Part shown: positions 43,269-52,564 of the stretch, piece after piece
How the letters are laid out: each line of letters starts with the position of its first letter
How positions within the stretch are numbered: the stretch's first letter is position 1
DNA from: an uncultured Sutterella sp.
GTDB taxonomy: Bacteria > Pseudomonadota > Gammaproteobacteria > Burkholderiales > Burkholderiaceae_F
Length of the DNA: 64,000 nucleotides
NCBI GenBank assembly: GCA_900757865.1
Contig: CAAEPH010000051.1
Location: 1-64,000 of the forward strand
Direction of reading: 5' to 3'
Made by a program: the position numbers and the translations under genes
Notes under the pieces: generated by a model
What the model saw: only the letters and a program-made list of their open reading frames with translations
Told to the model about the DNA's origin: nothing
The model's database searches: none

Positions 43269-43367
43269 TTCTCTGAAGTTTTCGTTGGTCTTGTTAACCG
43301 AAACTTCATACCTGCTGTTAACACACGAGTGGGTCTCCCCATTCAGATACACAAAGAGTTTTTAATC

Positions 43368-44327
43368 ATGGATCCCATGGTGCCAGATAGTATGATGGTC
43401 TTCTCCGGGAATGCGAATCCCAAATTGGCAGAAGCTGTCACCAAATACCTCAATATCCCTCTCGGTAATGCCACTGTCACTCGCTTCAGCGATGGCGAAG
43501 TTATGGTTCAGTTGTTGGATAACGTTCGCGGTAAGGATGTCTTTATCCTCCAGTCGACGTGCGCTCCGACGAATGACAACCTCATGGAATTGATGTTAAT
43601 GGCCGATGCTCTGAAACGCGCTTCTGCTCGTCGCATCACGGCAGCTGTTCCGTACTTTGGCTATGCTCGCCAAGATCGTCGTCCTCGCTCTACTCGTGTT
43701 GCCATTTCGGCCAAAGTCGTTGCCAATATGCTTCAGTCCGTCGGTGTTGATCACGTCTTGACCATGGACTTACATGCTGATCAAATTCAGGGTTTCTTTG
43801 ACATCCCTGTTGACAACATTTTTGCCACACCTATTTTGCTCAACGATTTAGTTGAACGTCACTACGACAACCTCATGGTGGTGTCTCCTGACGTTGGTGG
43901 TGTAGTACGTGCCCGTGCAATGGCCAAAGCTCTTGAAGTTGACTTGGCTATTATTGACAAACGTCGTCCACGTGCGAATGTCGCCGAAATCATGAACATC
44001 ATCGGTGAAGTGAAAGATCGCACTTGCGTTATTACTGATGATATCGTGGATACAGCTGGCACACTTTGCAACGCTGCTGGCGCATTGAAAGAACGCGGAG
44101 CGAAACGTGTTGTTGCCTACATCACCCACCCAGTTTTATCTGGCGCTGCCGTAGAACGAATTAATAATTCTGCGCTTGACGAACTCGTTGTGACGGATAC
44201 CATTCCTCTCAACGCTGCCGCCGAAGCCAGCCCTAAGATCCGCCAAATTACCACGGCTGCGATCATTGGGGAAACCCTTTCACGCATTGCTCGTGAAGCT
44301 TCTGTTAGTAGCCTTTTTGCTGAATAA
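43368..44327 (+). CDS. prs: Ribose-phosphate pyrophosphokinase
   Basis: Prs makes PRPP from ribose-5-phosphate and ATP for nucleotide, His and Trp synthesis. At 319 residues it is the standard bacterial length. Motifs: [15 protein letters not shown], the ATP flexible-loop region [30 protein letters not shown], and the PRPP-binding signature [18 protein letters not shown]. The frame is open upstream into the tRNA, but the ATG at 43368 matches family starts; the ribosome-binding site is weak (AAAGAG). Confidence 0.97.
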   Translation: MDPMVPDSMMVFSGNANPKLAEAVTKYLNIPLGNATVTRFSDGEVMVQLLDNVRGKDVFILQSTCAPTNDNLMELMLMADALKRASARRITAAVPYFGYARQDRRPRSTRVAISAKVVANMLQSVGVDHVLTMDLHADQIQGFFDIPVDNIFATPILLNDLVERHYDNLMVVSPDVGGVVRARAMAKALEVDLAIIDKRRPRANVAEIMNIIGEVKDRTCVITDDIVDTAGTLCNAAGALKERGAKRVVAYITHPVLSGAAVERINNSALDELVVTDTIPLNAAAEASPKIRQITTAAIIGETLSRIAREASVSSLFAE

Positions 44328-44406
44328 CAGATTTTTATTTATCGAGGCTCCCTGCAGTTGGTCGCGATTGTAGGGGCCCTTTTTTGAACCTTTTAGGAGT
44401 AATCCA

Positions 44407-45048
44407 ATGAAAGTCATCGCCACCACGCGTAACACGCAAGGTACGGGTGCGAGCCGCCGCCTTCGTCGTGCGGATAAATTGCCGGGTATTCTTTACGGCG
44501 GCAAAGAACCCGCTACGCCAATCGAGCTCGAACATAATCCTATTTTCTATGCATTGAAGAAGGAAAAGTTCCACGCTTCGATTTTGACGATGGAACTCGA
44601 TGGTAAGGAACAATTGGTCGTTTTACGTGCTTTCCAGTTGCATCCTTACAAACCTCAGGTTATGCATATCGACTTCCAGCGCATTGACGCTAACGAACCT
44701 GTGACAATGCGTGTTCCTCTTCACTTCCATGGTGAAGAAGATAGCCCTGCCGTTAAGATCGATAAGGGCCTTATCTCGCACACCATTTCCTATGTTGAAG
44801 TGACCTGCTTGCCGAAGTTGTTGCCTGAGTTCGTTTCTGTGGATTTGTCCTCCATGACGACGGGGACCACCTTCCACGCTGCGATGTTGCAGTTGCCTGA
44901 AGGAGTTAGCGTTTCGACCAAGTTTGGTTTGGACACCGTAATCGCGTCGGTTGTGACCGTAGCGGAAGAAACCGTTACTACCGAAGCTGGGGCTGATGCC
45001 ACGGCTGATGCAGCCGCTCCTGCAGCTGACGCTACGCCAGCTGCCTAA
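44407..45048 (+). CDS. rplY: 50S ribosomal protein L25 (general stress protein Ctc)
   Basis: A 5S rRNA-binding ribosomal protein of the long Ctc form. The N-terminal L25 domain (about 1-95) includes GTGASRRLRRADKLPGILYG, and the TL5-type C-terminal beta domain follows (about 96-185). The Ala/Thr-rich acidic tail ATADAAAPAADATPAA is typical. Length 213 residues. AGGAGTAATCC precedes the ATG. It lies 79 nt after prs. Two strong hairpins end the transcript. Confidence 0.96.
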   Translation: MKVIATTRNTQGTGASRRLRRADKLPGILYGGKEPATPIELEHNPIFYALKKEKFHASILTMELDGKEQLVVLRAFQLHPYKPQVMHIDFQRIDANEPVTMRVPLHFHGEEDSPAVKIDKGLISHTISYVEVTCLPKLLPEFVSVDLSSMTTGTTFHAAMLQLPEGVSVSTKFGLDTVIASVVTVAEETVTTEAGADATADAAAPAADATPAA

Positions 45049-45063
45049 GCTTGGCTTGAGATC

Positions 45064-45090
45064 CCGAAGAAGCATGCGTTGCTTCTTCGG
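45064..45090 (+). repeat. First hairpin after rplY
   Basis: CCGAAGAAGC (45064-45073) and GCTTCTTCGG (45081-45090) form a perfect 10-bp stem with a 7-nt loop but little T run. It probably protects the rplY 3' end. Confidence 0.7.
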
Positions 45091-45101
45091 TTATCGATTC
45101 A

Positions 45102-45144
45102 ACCCGCCAAAGAGCTCCTTTGCGCTTGGCGGGTTTCTTTTTTT
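45102..45144 (+). terminator. Terminator of rplY
   Basis: A perfect 9-bp stem (45102-45110 with 45126-45134) is followed by TTCTTTTTTTT. Confidence 0.92.
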
Positions 45145-45393
45145 GGAGAGCGTCATTGGGTGTTGACCTTGTTGTTGCTCTGATGACGAACTCTTTCCAC
45201 CGTGTTTTAGGCCTTATTTTTTAAGGTTAAAAAATCTGACTGTTTTGGATTGGTTACCAAAACGACTTCAGACTTCGGCAAAACGGCACATGTCGAACCT
45301 TTGCTCGAAGTATTTATAACGCTCATTACCCCTATTGTGTTGCATTGATTGAGATTGGTGTTAGGGGTGATTTGCCACACCTTTTGGAACATC
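45145..45393 (+). promoter_or_regulatory. Upstream region and leader of deaD
   Basis: This non-coding stretch holds a small hairpin CCTTA/TAAGG (45212-45226) and a possible -10 TATAAC at 45315-45320 without a good -35. Long AT-rich leaders are common for cold-inducible helicase genes, which is a possible reading here. No open frame with a ribosome-binding site is supported. Confidence 0.3.
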
Positions 45394-47148
45394 ATGACTA
45401 CTTTTAACGATCTCGGTCTTTCTGACACGCTTTGTACTGCGCTATCCAATTTAGGATTTGAAGAACCCACCCCTATCCAAATGCAGGCCATTCCTGTCAT
45501 TTTGGCAGGGCATGATATTTTGGGTCAAGCAGCCACGGGAACCGGGAAAACAGCCGCCTTTGCTCTACCTTTAATTGAGCGTTATACAATCGATATTGAT
45601 CCGTCTTCCCCTGTCATTCTAGTTTTGACACCTACACGTGAACTTTGTCTACAAGTCAGTGAGGCATTCCACTCGTATGGGAAAAATACCTCCCTTATCG
45701 TCACCCCAATTTATGGCGGACAAGACTACAGTCGACAAATTCGTGCTCTCAAACGAGGCACTCATGTGGTTGTTGCCACGCCAGGACGTGCGTTAGACCA
45801 TATTGGTCGTGGAACACTCGATCTCTCACAAATCAAAGCCGTCGTTTTAGATGAAGCGGACGAAATGCTCGATCTGGGGTTTGCTGACGAGTTGGATGCT
45901 ATCTTCGAGACACTTCCTGAGAATGTCCAAACAGCCCTCTTTTCTGCTACCTTACCTCCTAGAATTGCATCGATTGCCGAAAAACATCTCAACAACCCTA
46001 CACGTATAACCATTGCTAAGGAAAGGGCCCCAGAAGGAGAACCACAACGCGTACCTCAGTTCGCCTATGTGGTTGGACACAACTATCGCATGGCTGCTTT
46101 GGGTCGTATATTAGATTTAGAAGCACCGGAGTTAGCCATCATTTTCGCTCGTACACGTAACGAGGTCGATGAATTGACTGAAGCGCTTCGCGCTCGTGGT
46201 TACAGTGTAGAGGCATTACACGGGGGGCTCGATCAACCTACACGCGACCGTGTCATGAAACGCGCTCGTTCTGGTCAGGTTGAAGTGATCGTCGCCACGG
46301 ACGTAGCCGCTCGTGGCATTGATTTAGAGAACCTCACCCACGTAATCAATTTTGGTATTCCGGCTTCTTACGAAACCTATGTCCATCGAATTGGTCGCAC
46401 AGGTAGAGCAGGACGTACTGGTACTGCTATTAGTATCATTGAACCGAGAGAGCATCGACACTTGCGAGCGCTTGAAGGAATTACCAAAGCTCGTATTGAA
46501 ATTCGCTCCGTCCCCTCTGCCACTGACGTTAGAGCTAAGCGTCTTGATCTGCTGAAAGGGGAACTGGTAGAAATTTTAGAAGAGGGTAATTTGGATCATT
46601 ATCGGGTTATCGTAGAGAGCTTATGCGAAGACTACGATCCTTTCGATGTGATTGCTGCCTCTTTACACCTTGCCGAAGAAATGCGTGGGACACAAGACGA
46701 TGAAATGGATATTCCGCCCTACTCGAGTTTTGAGCGTCCTCGCAAAAAACGAGAAGATAAACCCTCTCGACGTCAGCAAGATGGGCGCCAACCGTTCCAA
46801 CGTACCCCTGAACCCGGCATGACTCGTCTGTTCTTTGGTATTGGACGGCAATCAGGGGTTCGACCCTCAGACCTTGTTGGAGCTATCGCCAACGAGGCTA
46901 ATGTCCCTTCGAAAGCCATCGGAGCTATCGATATTTCTGATCGCTTCAGTTTGGTTGAAGTTGACAGTTCCTTAGCTAAAAATATCGTTGAAGCCCTACA
47001 TGGTGTCCGTTTCAAGGGACGTCCAACCCAGGTAAAATTTGATCGTCCCGTGGCCCAAAGTGAGGAAGATCGTACGTACCACGGGGTCAAAACAAAGAGG
47101 AACTTTTCTCGTGAACAGCGCCCCATGGGGCGTCGTGCACGACGTTAA
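45394..47148 (+). CDS. deaD: DEAD-box ATP-dependent RNA helicase (DeaD/CsdA type)
   Basis: A 584-residue RNA helicase for ribosome assembly and mRNA turnover, often cold-induced. The helicase core is complete: Q motif FEEPTPIQMQAIPVI, Walker A ATGTGKTAAF, DEAD box VLDEADEML, SAT motif LFSATLPP, and motif VI HRIGRTGRAGRTG. After a charged linker (PRKKREDKPSRRQQDGRQ) comes a DbpA-like RNA-binding domain (TRLFFGIGRQSGVRPSDLV). That domain supports DeaD or DbpA rather than RhlE. The frame extends to 45349, but the ATG at 45394 begins MTTFNDLGLSD, the usual start. Confidence 0.92.
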   Translation: MTTFNDLGLSDTLCTALSNLGFEEPTPIQMQAIPVILAGHDILGQAATGTGKTAAFALPLIERYTIDIDPSSPVILVLTPTRELCLQVSEAFHSYGKNTSLIVTPIYGGQDYSRQIRALKRGTHVVVATPGRALDHIGRGTLDLSQIKAVVLDEADEMLDLGFADELDAIFETLPENVQTALFSATLPPRIASIAEKHLNNPTRITIAKERAPEGEPQRVPQFAYVVGHNYRMAALGRILDLEAPELAIIFARTRNEVDELTEALRARGYSVEALHGGLDQPTRDRVMKRARSGQVEVIVATDVAARGIDLENLTHVINFGIPASYETYVHRIGRTGRAGRTGTAISIIEPREHRHLRALEGITKARIEIRSVPSATDVRAKRLDLLKGELVEILEEGNLDHYRVIVESLCEDYDPFDVIAASLHLAEEMRGTQDDEMDIPPYSSFERPRKKREDKPSRRQQDGRQPFQRTPEPGMTRLFFGIGRQSGVRPSDLVGAIANEANVPSKAIGAIDISDRFSLVEVDSSLAKNIVEALHGVRFKGRPTQVKFDRPVAQSEEDRTYHGVKTKRNFSREQRPMGRRARR

Positions 47149-47168
47149 GCACCTAGGTATGCTTTTTT
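47147..47168 (+). terminator. Weak terminator after deaD
   Basis: AAGCA (47147-47151) pairs with TGCTT (47160-47164), with a CCTAGG core between, followed by a short T run. It overlaps the stop codon of deaD. Confidence 0.4.
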
Positions 47169-47196
47169 GATTTAGCTTTTCTGTCGTATTACTGCA

Positions 47197-47826
47197 ATGT
47201 CATCAGCACGAATTCGTCTAATGGTTGGACTAGGGAATATGGGAGCCGAATATGACCATACCCGTCATAATGTTGGATTCTGGTTCCTCGATCAACTAGC
47301 CAACCAATCTCATGTTCAATTCCGTGAAGAGACAAAATTTCACGGTTCCGTTGCTCGATCTCGTCTCCAAGGAGAAGATGTTTGGCTTTTAAAGCCGTCA
47401 ACTTATATGAACCGTTCGGGTGATGCAGTCATCACCTTAGCCCAGTACTACAAGATTTCCCCTCAAGAAATCCTCGTGATTCACGATGATTTAGATCTTC
47501 CTCCGGGATGCATGAAATTTAAGTGTGGTGGTGGCACTGCCGGTCACAATGGGTTGAAAGATATCACAGCCAAACTCGCCACCCCCAATTACTGGCGATT
47601 GCGCTTTGGCATTGGACATCCCCGTAACTTGGGGATGCAACAGGGGGTTGCTGACTTTGTTCTTTCCTCACCGTCTCGAGAACATCTCCAACTCATTGAA
47701 CAGTGTCAACAACAAGCCTTGAATAGTATTGCGGATTTGGCCACAGGAGAAACCGATCGATTTATTCGCAGTATCTCTAAGTACGGCCATCTTCCCAAGA
47801 AAAGTCCCGACAGTACTCCAGAGTAA
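47197..47826 (+). CDS. pth: Peptidyl-tRNA hydrolase
   Basis: Pth recycles peptidyl-tRNA. The 209-residue protein has the family hallmarks MVGLGNMGAEYDHTRHNVGF (catalytic His in RHNVGF), LLKPSTYMNRSG, VIHDDLDLPPG and GTAGHNGLKDI. It lies 48 nt after the deaD stop and 7 nt before the DUF523 gene, so those two are probably co-transcribed. In related genomes pth follows rplY directly; here deaD is inserted between. Confidence 0.96.
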   Translation: MSSARIRLMVGLGNMGAEYDHTRHNVGFWFLDQLANQSHVQFREETKFHGSVARSRLQGEDVWLLKPSTYMNRSGDAVITLAQYYKISPQEILVIHDDLDLPPGCMKFKCGGGTAGHNGLKDITAKLATPNYWRLRFGIGHPRNLGMQQGVADFVLSSPSREHLQLIEQCQQQALNSIADLATGETDRFIRSISKYGHLPKKSPDSTPE

Positions 47827-47839
47827 ATCGATCGTGACT

Positions 47840-48325
47840 ATGCTGTTGATTAGTCAATGTCTTTTGGGTTACCGCTGTCGCTATGACAGTAGCGCCTCCT
47901 CTGATATGCGAGAACGCCTTTCTCGGTTGGGGTACTCCGAACAAGATCTCCTGGCCGTATGTCCAGAAACGCTTGGGGGATTACCTACACCACGCTTCCC
48001 TGCGGAAGTCATCACCATTCAAGGCAAGCGTGTCGTCATCAACAAGGCTGGACAAGATGTAACACAAGCTTTTCGGGACGGAGCAAATCAGACGCTTCAA
48101 CTCGCACAAAAATACCAAGTTCGTACGGCGTTGCTTAAAAGCAAAAGTCCTTCTTGTGGCGTGCATGCTATTTATGACGGTCACTTTCATGGTGTTTTAA
48201 AATCAGAGCCAGGTCTCACTACTGAAAAACTTGTTGCTGCAGGTATCCACGTACTTGATGAAACTGAAATTGATCAACTTCCACCCAACAAAGAATGCTC
48301 AACCTCTTCGACAGAGAAGCGTTAA
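47840..48325 (+). CDS. DUF523 family protein
   Basis: A 161-residue protein of the DUF523 family, function unknown. It has the conserved blocks LLISQCLLGYRCRYDS, AVCPETLGGLPTPRFPAE, VTQAFRDGANQTLQLA and LLKSKSPSCGVHAIYDGHF with invariant cysteines that suggest a metal or cluster site. The frame extends into pth, but the ATG at 47840 (or GTG at 47834) starts the conserved part. It follows pth by a few bases. Confidence 0.87.
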   Translation: MLLISQCLLGYRCRYDSSASSDMRERLSRLGYSEQDLLAVCPETLGGLPTPRFPAEVITIQGKRVVINKAGQDVTQAFRDGANQTLQLAQKYQVRTALLKSKSPSCGVHAIYDGHFHGVLKSEPGLTTEKLVAAGIHVLDETEIDQLPPNKECSTSSTEKR

Positions 48326-48412
48326 GACCGTTCTTGCTTTGGGTATTTCGTTAAAATAAGTCATTCTGACGACTGTCTTTCCAAATTTTCTTTTTATTTA
48401 AGAGATTTTCCT

Positions 48413-49507
48413 ATGGGTTTAAAGTGTGGCATTGTTGGATTGCCTAATGTTGGCAAATCCACAATCTTCAATGCGTTAACCAAAGCAGGAATTGCTGCAG
48501 AGAACTACCCCTTTTGTACCATTGAACCAAATGTGGGTATTGTTGAGGTTCCCGACAATCGACTAAAATCGCTAGCCGAAATCGTTTCTCCACAAAAAAT
48601 CGTCCCTGCCACCGTTGAATTTGTGGATATTGCAGGTCTTGTAGCGGGAGCAAGTAAGGGGGAAGGGTTAGGTAATCAATTCCTTGCCAACATCCGAGAG
48701 TGTGATGCTATCGCGCATATTGTGCGTTGCTTCAACGATGACAATATCGTCCATGTCGCTGGCAAAGTCGACCCTCTTGACGACATCAATGTCATAAACA
48801 CTGAATTAGCCCTTGCAGACTTACAAACTGTTGAAAAAGCGCTCAATCGCTACAGCAAACAAGCCCGTTCTGGCGGTGATAAAGAAGCCTTGAAATTGGT
48901 ATTGGTGCTCGAGAAGATTCAGCCAGCACTCAACGAAGGCAAGGCCGTTCGAACTGTCGCCTTAACGGACGAAGAAAAAGAAACAATTCGTAGCCTATTC
49001 CTATTGACGTCTAAACCCGTTATGTATGTCGCTAACGTGGAAGAAGGTGGTTTCGAAAACAACCCTCTTCTTGAGGCAGTTAAAACTTATGCCAAAGAAG
49101 AAAATGCACCAGTGGTTGCTGTTTGCGCCAAGATTGAAGCTGAAATTGCCGATCTGGATGATGACGACAAAGCCATGTTCTTGGCCGATATGGGAATGGA
49201 AGAAGCTGGACTTGATCGTGTGATTCGAGCTGGTTATCAGCTCCTTGGTCTGCAGACTTACTTCACAGCAGGTGTTAAAGAAGTCCGAGCTTGGACCATT
49301 CACAAGGGTGACACTGCTCCACAAGCCGCTGGCGTCATTCACTCAGATTTTGAACGCGGTTTCATTCGCGCTCAGACCATCGGATATGACGACTACATTG
49401 CGTATCATGGTGAAAAAGGTGCCCAAGAAGCTGGGAAAATGCGAGCAGAAGGTAAGGACTACATTGTCCAAGATGGCGATGTCATGAATTTCCTCTTTAA
49501 CGTCTAA
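48413..49507 (+). CDS. ychF: Redox-regulated ATPase YchF
   Basis: YchF is an Obg-family ATPase linked to ribosomes and stress responses. It has 364 residues. The P-loop GLPNVGKST and [22 protein letters not shown] are diagnostic. The usual G4 NKxD motif is replaced by an NxxE-type site (YVANVEE), as in all YchF proteins, which favours ATP. A coiled-coil insertion spans about 125-200, and the C-terminal TGS domain includes [19 protein letters not shown] and ends [12 protein letters not shown] terminator follows. pth-ychF proximity is conserved. Confidence 0.97.
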   Translation: MGLKCGIVGLPNVGKSTIFNALTKAGIAAENYPFCTIEPNVGIVEVPDNRLKSLAEIVSPQKIVPATVEFVDIAGLVAGASKGEGLGNQFLANIRECDAIAHIVRCFNDDNIVHVAGKVDPLDDINVINTELALADLQTVEKALNRYSKQARSGGDKEALKLVLVLEKIQPALNEGKAVRTVALTDEEKETIRSLFLLTSKPVMYVANVEEGGFENNPLLEAVKTYAKEENAPVVAVCAKIEAEIADLDDDDKAMFLADMGMEEAGLDRVIRAGYQLLGLQTYFTAGVKEVRAWTIHKGDTAPQAAGVIHSDFERGFIRAQTIGYDDYIAYHGEKGAQEAGKMRAEGKDYIVQDGDVMNFLFNV

Positions 49508-49530
49508 GCAACCGTTCCAACCCATTCGAA

Positions 49531-49570
49531 AAAGCCCACACGTTTTGTCACGTTGTGGGCTTTGTTTTGT
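49531..49570 (+). terminator. Terminator after ychF
   Basis: A 12-bp stem with one bulged T (49531-49542 with 49551-49563) and an 8-nt loop is followed by TGTTTTGT. Confidence 0.8.
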
Positions 49571-49605
49571 AAGATAGGAATCAGTTACAAACTTGAGGAT
49601 TTCTC

Positions 49606-49977
49606 ATGACCACCACTCAATCCAAACAACGCAAAGAGATTGCTGACCGACTTCGCTTGGAGCGTGAACGGCTAGGGTATAGTTCCCATCAAATTGCCCA
49701 ACTGCTTGGCGTCAGCGATAGTGTCTATGCCTCGTTTGAAAATGGTCAAGGGGACCCAGGACTCTACAACCTGCCTCGTCTAGCCGCCTGCGGTTTCGAT
49801 ATTCTCTTCATTGCTACCAACGAACGACATACCCCGATGGAAGAGGAAAATGAACTGTTAAGGCGGTTTCGAGAATTATCCCAACGTGGACGCACCTCAA
49901 TATTCACCACCCTCGATGCGCTAGAGCGTCTAGCGCCAAATATCAAACAAACCATTAGAGGGCGTTTTAAACGTTAA
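49606..49977 (+). CDS. XRE-family transcriptional regulator
   Basis: A 123-residue DNA-binding protein. The N-terminal helix-turn-helix (about 10-65) reads RLRLERERLGYSSHQIAQLLGVSDSVYASFENGQGDP, a Cro/CI-type fold (quoted as the region at residues 15-52). The C-terminal part is helical and basic (TIRGRFKR). GAGG lies 7 nt before the ATG. It stands alone between ychF and ahpC. Related proteins are frequent in phage and mobile regions, but nothing else here is phage-like. Its target is unknown; the adjacent ahpC promoter region is a candidate. Confidence 0.8.
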   Translation: MTTTQSKQRKEIADRLRLERERLGYSSHQIAQLLGVSDSVYASFENGQGDPGLYNLPRLAACGFDILFIATNERHTPMEEENELLRRFRELSQRGRTSIFTTLDALERLAPNIKQTIRGRFKR

Positions 49978-50055
49978 CTCTGTGAAATCACAAGGTTTTT
50001 TCAAATATCCTCCAGGAATTTAGTAACTTTTTGTGATAGTTTTTTTCTTACGATA

Positions 50056-50084
50056 TTGACTTACTAATAAAATTTTGCTAGTAT
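50056..50084 (+). promoter_or_regulatory. Sigma-70 promoter of ahpC
   Basis: TTGACT (50056-50061), a 17-bp spacer and TAGTAT (50079-50084), with start expected near 50091, 42 nt before the ahpC ATG. Upstream is AT-rich, as expected for a strong promoter. Confidence 0.65.
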
Positions 50085-50132
50085 ACCTCCAACACGTTGA
50101 GGGAATTAACCTCTATCTATTAGGAGTAATCA

Positions 50133-50696
50133 ATGTCTTTGCTGAATACTGAAATCAAGCCTTTCAAGGCTCAGGCTTTTCACAATGGTGAATTTATTAC
50201 GTTGACCGATGCTGACCTCAAGGGTCACTGGTCTGTCGTCTTCTTCTATCCAGCAGACTTTACCTTTGTCTGCCCGACCGAATTGGAAGACCTTGCCGAT
50301 ACGTATGAACAGTTCAAGAAGATCGGCGTTGAAATTTACTCGGTCTCTACCGACACTCACTTTACCCACAAAGCTTGGCATGAAAGCTCCCCAGCTGTCG
50401 GTAAAGTTCCCTTCCCGATGATTGGTGACCCCACGACCACCATCTCTCGTAACTTCGACGTTTTGATTGAAGCCGATGGCTTGGCTGAACGTGGTACGTT
50501 TGTTATCAACCCCGAAGGCAAGATCGTTGTGATGGAACATCATGACGGTGGCATCGGTCGCGATGCTCACGAACTCCTCCGCAAGGTTCAGGCTGCTCAA
50601 TACATCGCTGCCAATCCTGGCCAGGTTTGCCCAGCTAAGTGGACGCCGGGTGCTGACACCTTGACGCCGTCGCTTGACCTTGTTGGTAAACTCTAA
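50133..50696 (+). CDS. ahpC: Alkyl hydroperoxide reductase subunit C (peroxiredoxin)
   Basis: AhpC reduces peroxides using AhpF as donor. The 187-residue typical 2-Cys peroxiredoxin has the peroxidatic Cys47 in DFTFVCPTE and resolving Cys166 in PGQVCPAKW. The ATG follows AGGAG at 6 nt behind a strong promoter, so high expression is likely. A terminator lies between it and ahpF, which would allow more AhpC than AhpF, as expected for a 10:2 enzyme. Confidence 0.97.
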   Translation: MSLLNTEIKPFKAQAFHNGEFITLTDADLKGHWSVVFFYPADFTFVCPTELEDLADTYEQFKKIGVEIYSVSTDTHFTHKAWHESSPAVGKVPFPMIGDPTTTISRNFDVLIEADGLAERGTFVINPEGKIVVMEHHDGGIGRDAHELLRKVQAAQYIAANPGQVCPAKWTPGADTLTPSLDLVGKL

Positions 50697-50728
50697 TCGA
50701 CGACCTATACCAACGGTCCTATGACTTT

Positions 50729-50761
50729 AACCGCAGGATCTTAAACTCCTGCGGTTTTTTT
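50729..50761 (+). terminator. Terminator between ahpC and ahpF
   Basis: A perfect 10-bp stem (50729-50738 with 50747-50756) with an 8-nt loop and T run, ending 16 nt before the ahpF ATG. ahpF must be expressed by read-through or by its own promoter inside ahpC. Confidence 0.9.
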
Positions 50762-50777
50762 GATTACAGAGATCCCA

Positions 50778-52337
50778 ATGCTTGATGCTAATTTACAAAA
50801 TCAACTTCGCGCCTATTTTGCGAAGTTACAGCGCCCTGTTGTTTTGAAAGCTAACCTAGACTCCTCTAAGGGCGCAAGTGATATGGATGCCTTCTTAACG
50901 GAAGTGGCTTCACTGTCTCCTTCTTTGACCTATGAAAAAGAGTCTCGCACAGATGTTCGTGCGCCCAGCTTCCAAATCACAGCTTCTGGCGCTGATATGG
51001 GCATTCGTTTTGCTGGTACCCCCTTGGGTCATGAGTTCACGAGTTTTGTGTTAGCCGTTCTACAAGCCGGTGGTCATCCTCCTAAAGTAACGGAAGACCA
51101 ACTCCAGCAAATTAAGGCCTTAAGTGAACCACTCAACTTCGAAGTGTACTTCTCTTTGTCCTGCCACAATTGTCCCGATGTCGTCCAAGCACTAAATTTG
51201 ATGGCTACCATCAATCCAAACGTCCGAGTGACAAGCATTGATGGCGCCTTGTATCGTGATGAAGTGAATGAACGCAACGTCATGGCTGTTCCGGCAGTCT
51301 TCCTCAATGGCAAGTCCTTCATTTCGGGACGCCGTGAATTGGGAGAAATCTTAGCGAAGCTCGACACTGATGGCTCTGCAACGCAAAAAATCGCAGAAAA
51401 ACTTTCTGCTAAGGAAACGTTTGACATCTTAGTCGTAGGCTCCGGCCCCGCTGGATCAACCGCCGCCATTTATGCCGCTCGTAAAGGTTTACGTACCGGT
51501 ATGGTGTCTGAACGTTTAGGTGGACAAGTCAATGAGACGGCTGATATTCAAAACTTCACATCCATCCTATCGACCACTGGCGAGGCTCTAGCCAAAAACT
51601 TCGCTATTCACGTTCAGTCGTATAACGTCGATATGATCAACAATCAACGCGTTGAACGACTCGAAAAGGTTAATAACCTTTGGAAGCTTCACCTGAGCTC
51701 TGGTGCAACATTAACAGCGAAAGCGGTTATTGCAGCCACGGGAGCTCGCTGGAAGACGCTTAACGTACCTGGAGAAGAAGAACTCAAAGGTCACGGCGTT
51801 GCCTACTGTCCCCATTGTGATGGCCCCCTATTCAAAGGAATGGATGTAGCTGTCGTTGGTGGTGGTAACTCGGGCGTTGAAGCGGCAATTGATTTGGCGG
51901 GTATTTGCCATCATGTCACTCTACTCCAGTCGCCTGACCATCTCAAAGCTGACGAAGTACTTCAGGAAAAAGTCCGCAGTCTCAAGAATGTCACGATCCT
52001 CTGTAATGCTCGTACGACTGAACTCACGGGCGACAATGGCAAATTACAGACGCTGACTTACCGTGATAAAACCACGGACACGCTACACAATATCGATGTA
52101 GCAGGCTGCTTTGTTCAAGTCGGCCTTGTTCCTAACACCGATTGGGTAAAAGGTGCTGCCGAACTCAATCAATATGGTGAAATCATTATTAATGATCACG
52201 GTGCTACATCGGCTGAGGGTCTGTTCGCGGCGGGTGACTGCACGGCGATTCCCTATAAGCAAGTCGTTATTGGGTTGGGTGAAGGCGCTAAAGCCGCTCT
52301 GGGAGCCTTTGACTATCTCATTCGTCGACACGACTAA
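50778..52337 (+). CDS. ahpF: Alkyl hydroperoxide reductase subunit F
   Basis: AhpF is the flavoprotein that passes electrons from NADH to AhpC. The N-terminal double-thioredoxin domain has SCHNC (Cys129 and Cys132), the FAD-binding loop is VVGSGPAGSTAAIYAARKG, the reductase disulfide is CPHC in AYCPHCDGPLF, and the NAD site is VVGGGNSGVEAAIDLA. Length 519 residues, as in E. coli (521). The ATG at 50778 follows GAGATCCCA; a TTG at 50760 lies inside the terminator and is unlikely. Confidence 0.97.
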   Translation: MLDANLQNQLRAYFAKLQRPVVLKANLDSSKGASDMDAFLTEVASLSPSLTYEKESRTDVRAPSFQITASGADMGIRFAGTPLGHEFTSFVLAVLQAGGHPPKVTEDQLQQIKALSEPLNFEVYFSLSCHNCPDVVQALNLMATINPNVRVTSIDGALYRDEVNERNVMAVPAVFLNGKSFISGRRELGEILAKLDTDGSATQKIAEKLSAKETFDILVVGSGPAGSTAAIYAARKGLRTGMVSERLGGQVNETADIQNFTSILSTTGEALAKNFAIHVQSYNVDMINNQRVERLEKVNNLWKLHLSSGATLTAKAVIAATGARWKTLNVPGEEELKGHGVAYCPHCDGPLFKGMDVAVVGGGNSGVEAAIDLAGICHHVTLLQSPDHLKADEVLQEKVRSLKNVTILCNARTTELTGDNGKLQTLTYRDKTTDTLHNIDVAGCFVQVGLVPNTDWVKGAAELNQYGEIIINDHGATSAEGLFAAGDCTAIPYKQVVIGLGEGAKAALGAFDYLIRRHD

Positions 52338-52356
52338 GTTCACATTTCCCTAACAT

Positions 52357-52400
52357 AAACTGAGGCATCACCACAGGTGATCCTCAGTTTTTTTGTTTTT
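52357..52400 (+). terminator. Terminator after ahpF
   Basis: A 9-bp outer stem (52357-52365 with 52382-52390) with an inner ATCACC/GGTGAT helix and a T run of ten. Confidence 0.92.
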
Positions 52401-52564
52401 CCCTGCTCCACAAAAACACTCCAGAGGTTTCATAAAAAAGACAACAGGGTAATGAGTGTTTTTCACAGAACCCCTTTAGGTAAGCCTAACTTCTCGGCTC
52501 TATTCTCAGCTCGTGCTAACATCCTCTTAAACTCATTTATTTACCTTTTTCTACTCCTAAAGCG

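Noticed and set aside
49978..50060. OxyR-type site upstream of ahpC
   Set aside because: Only one ATAG element with a poor partner (CTTA) is present; the four-part spaced motif is not convincing.
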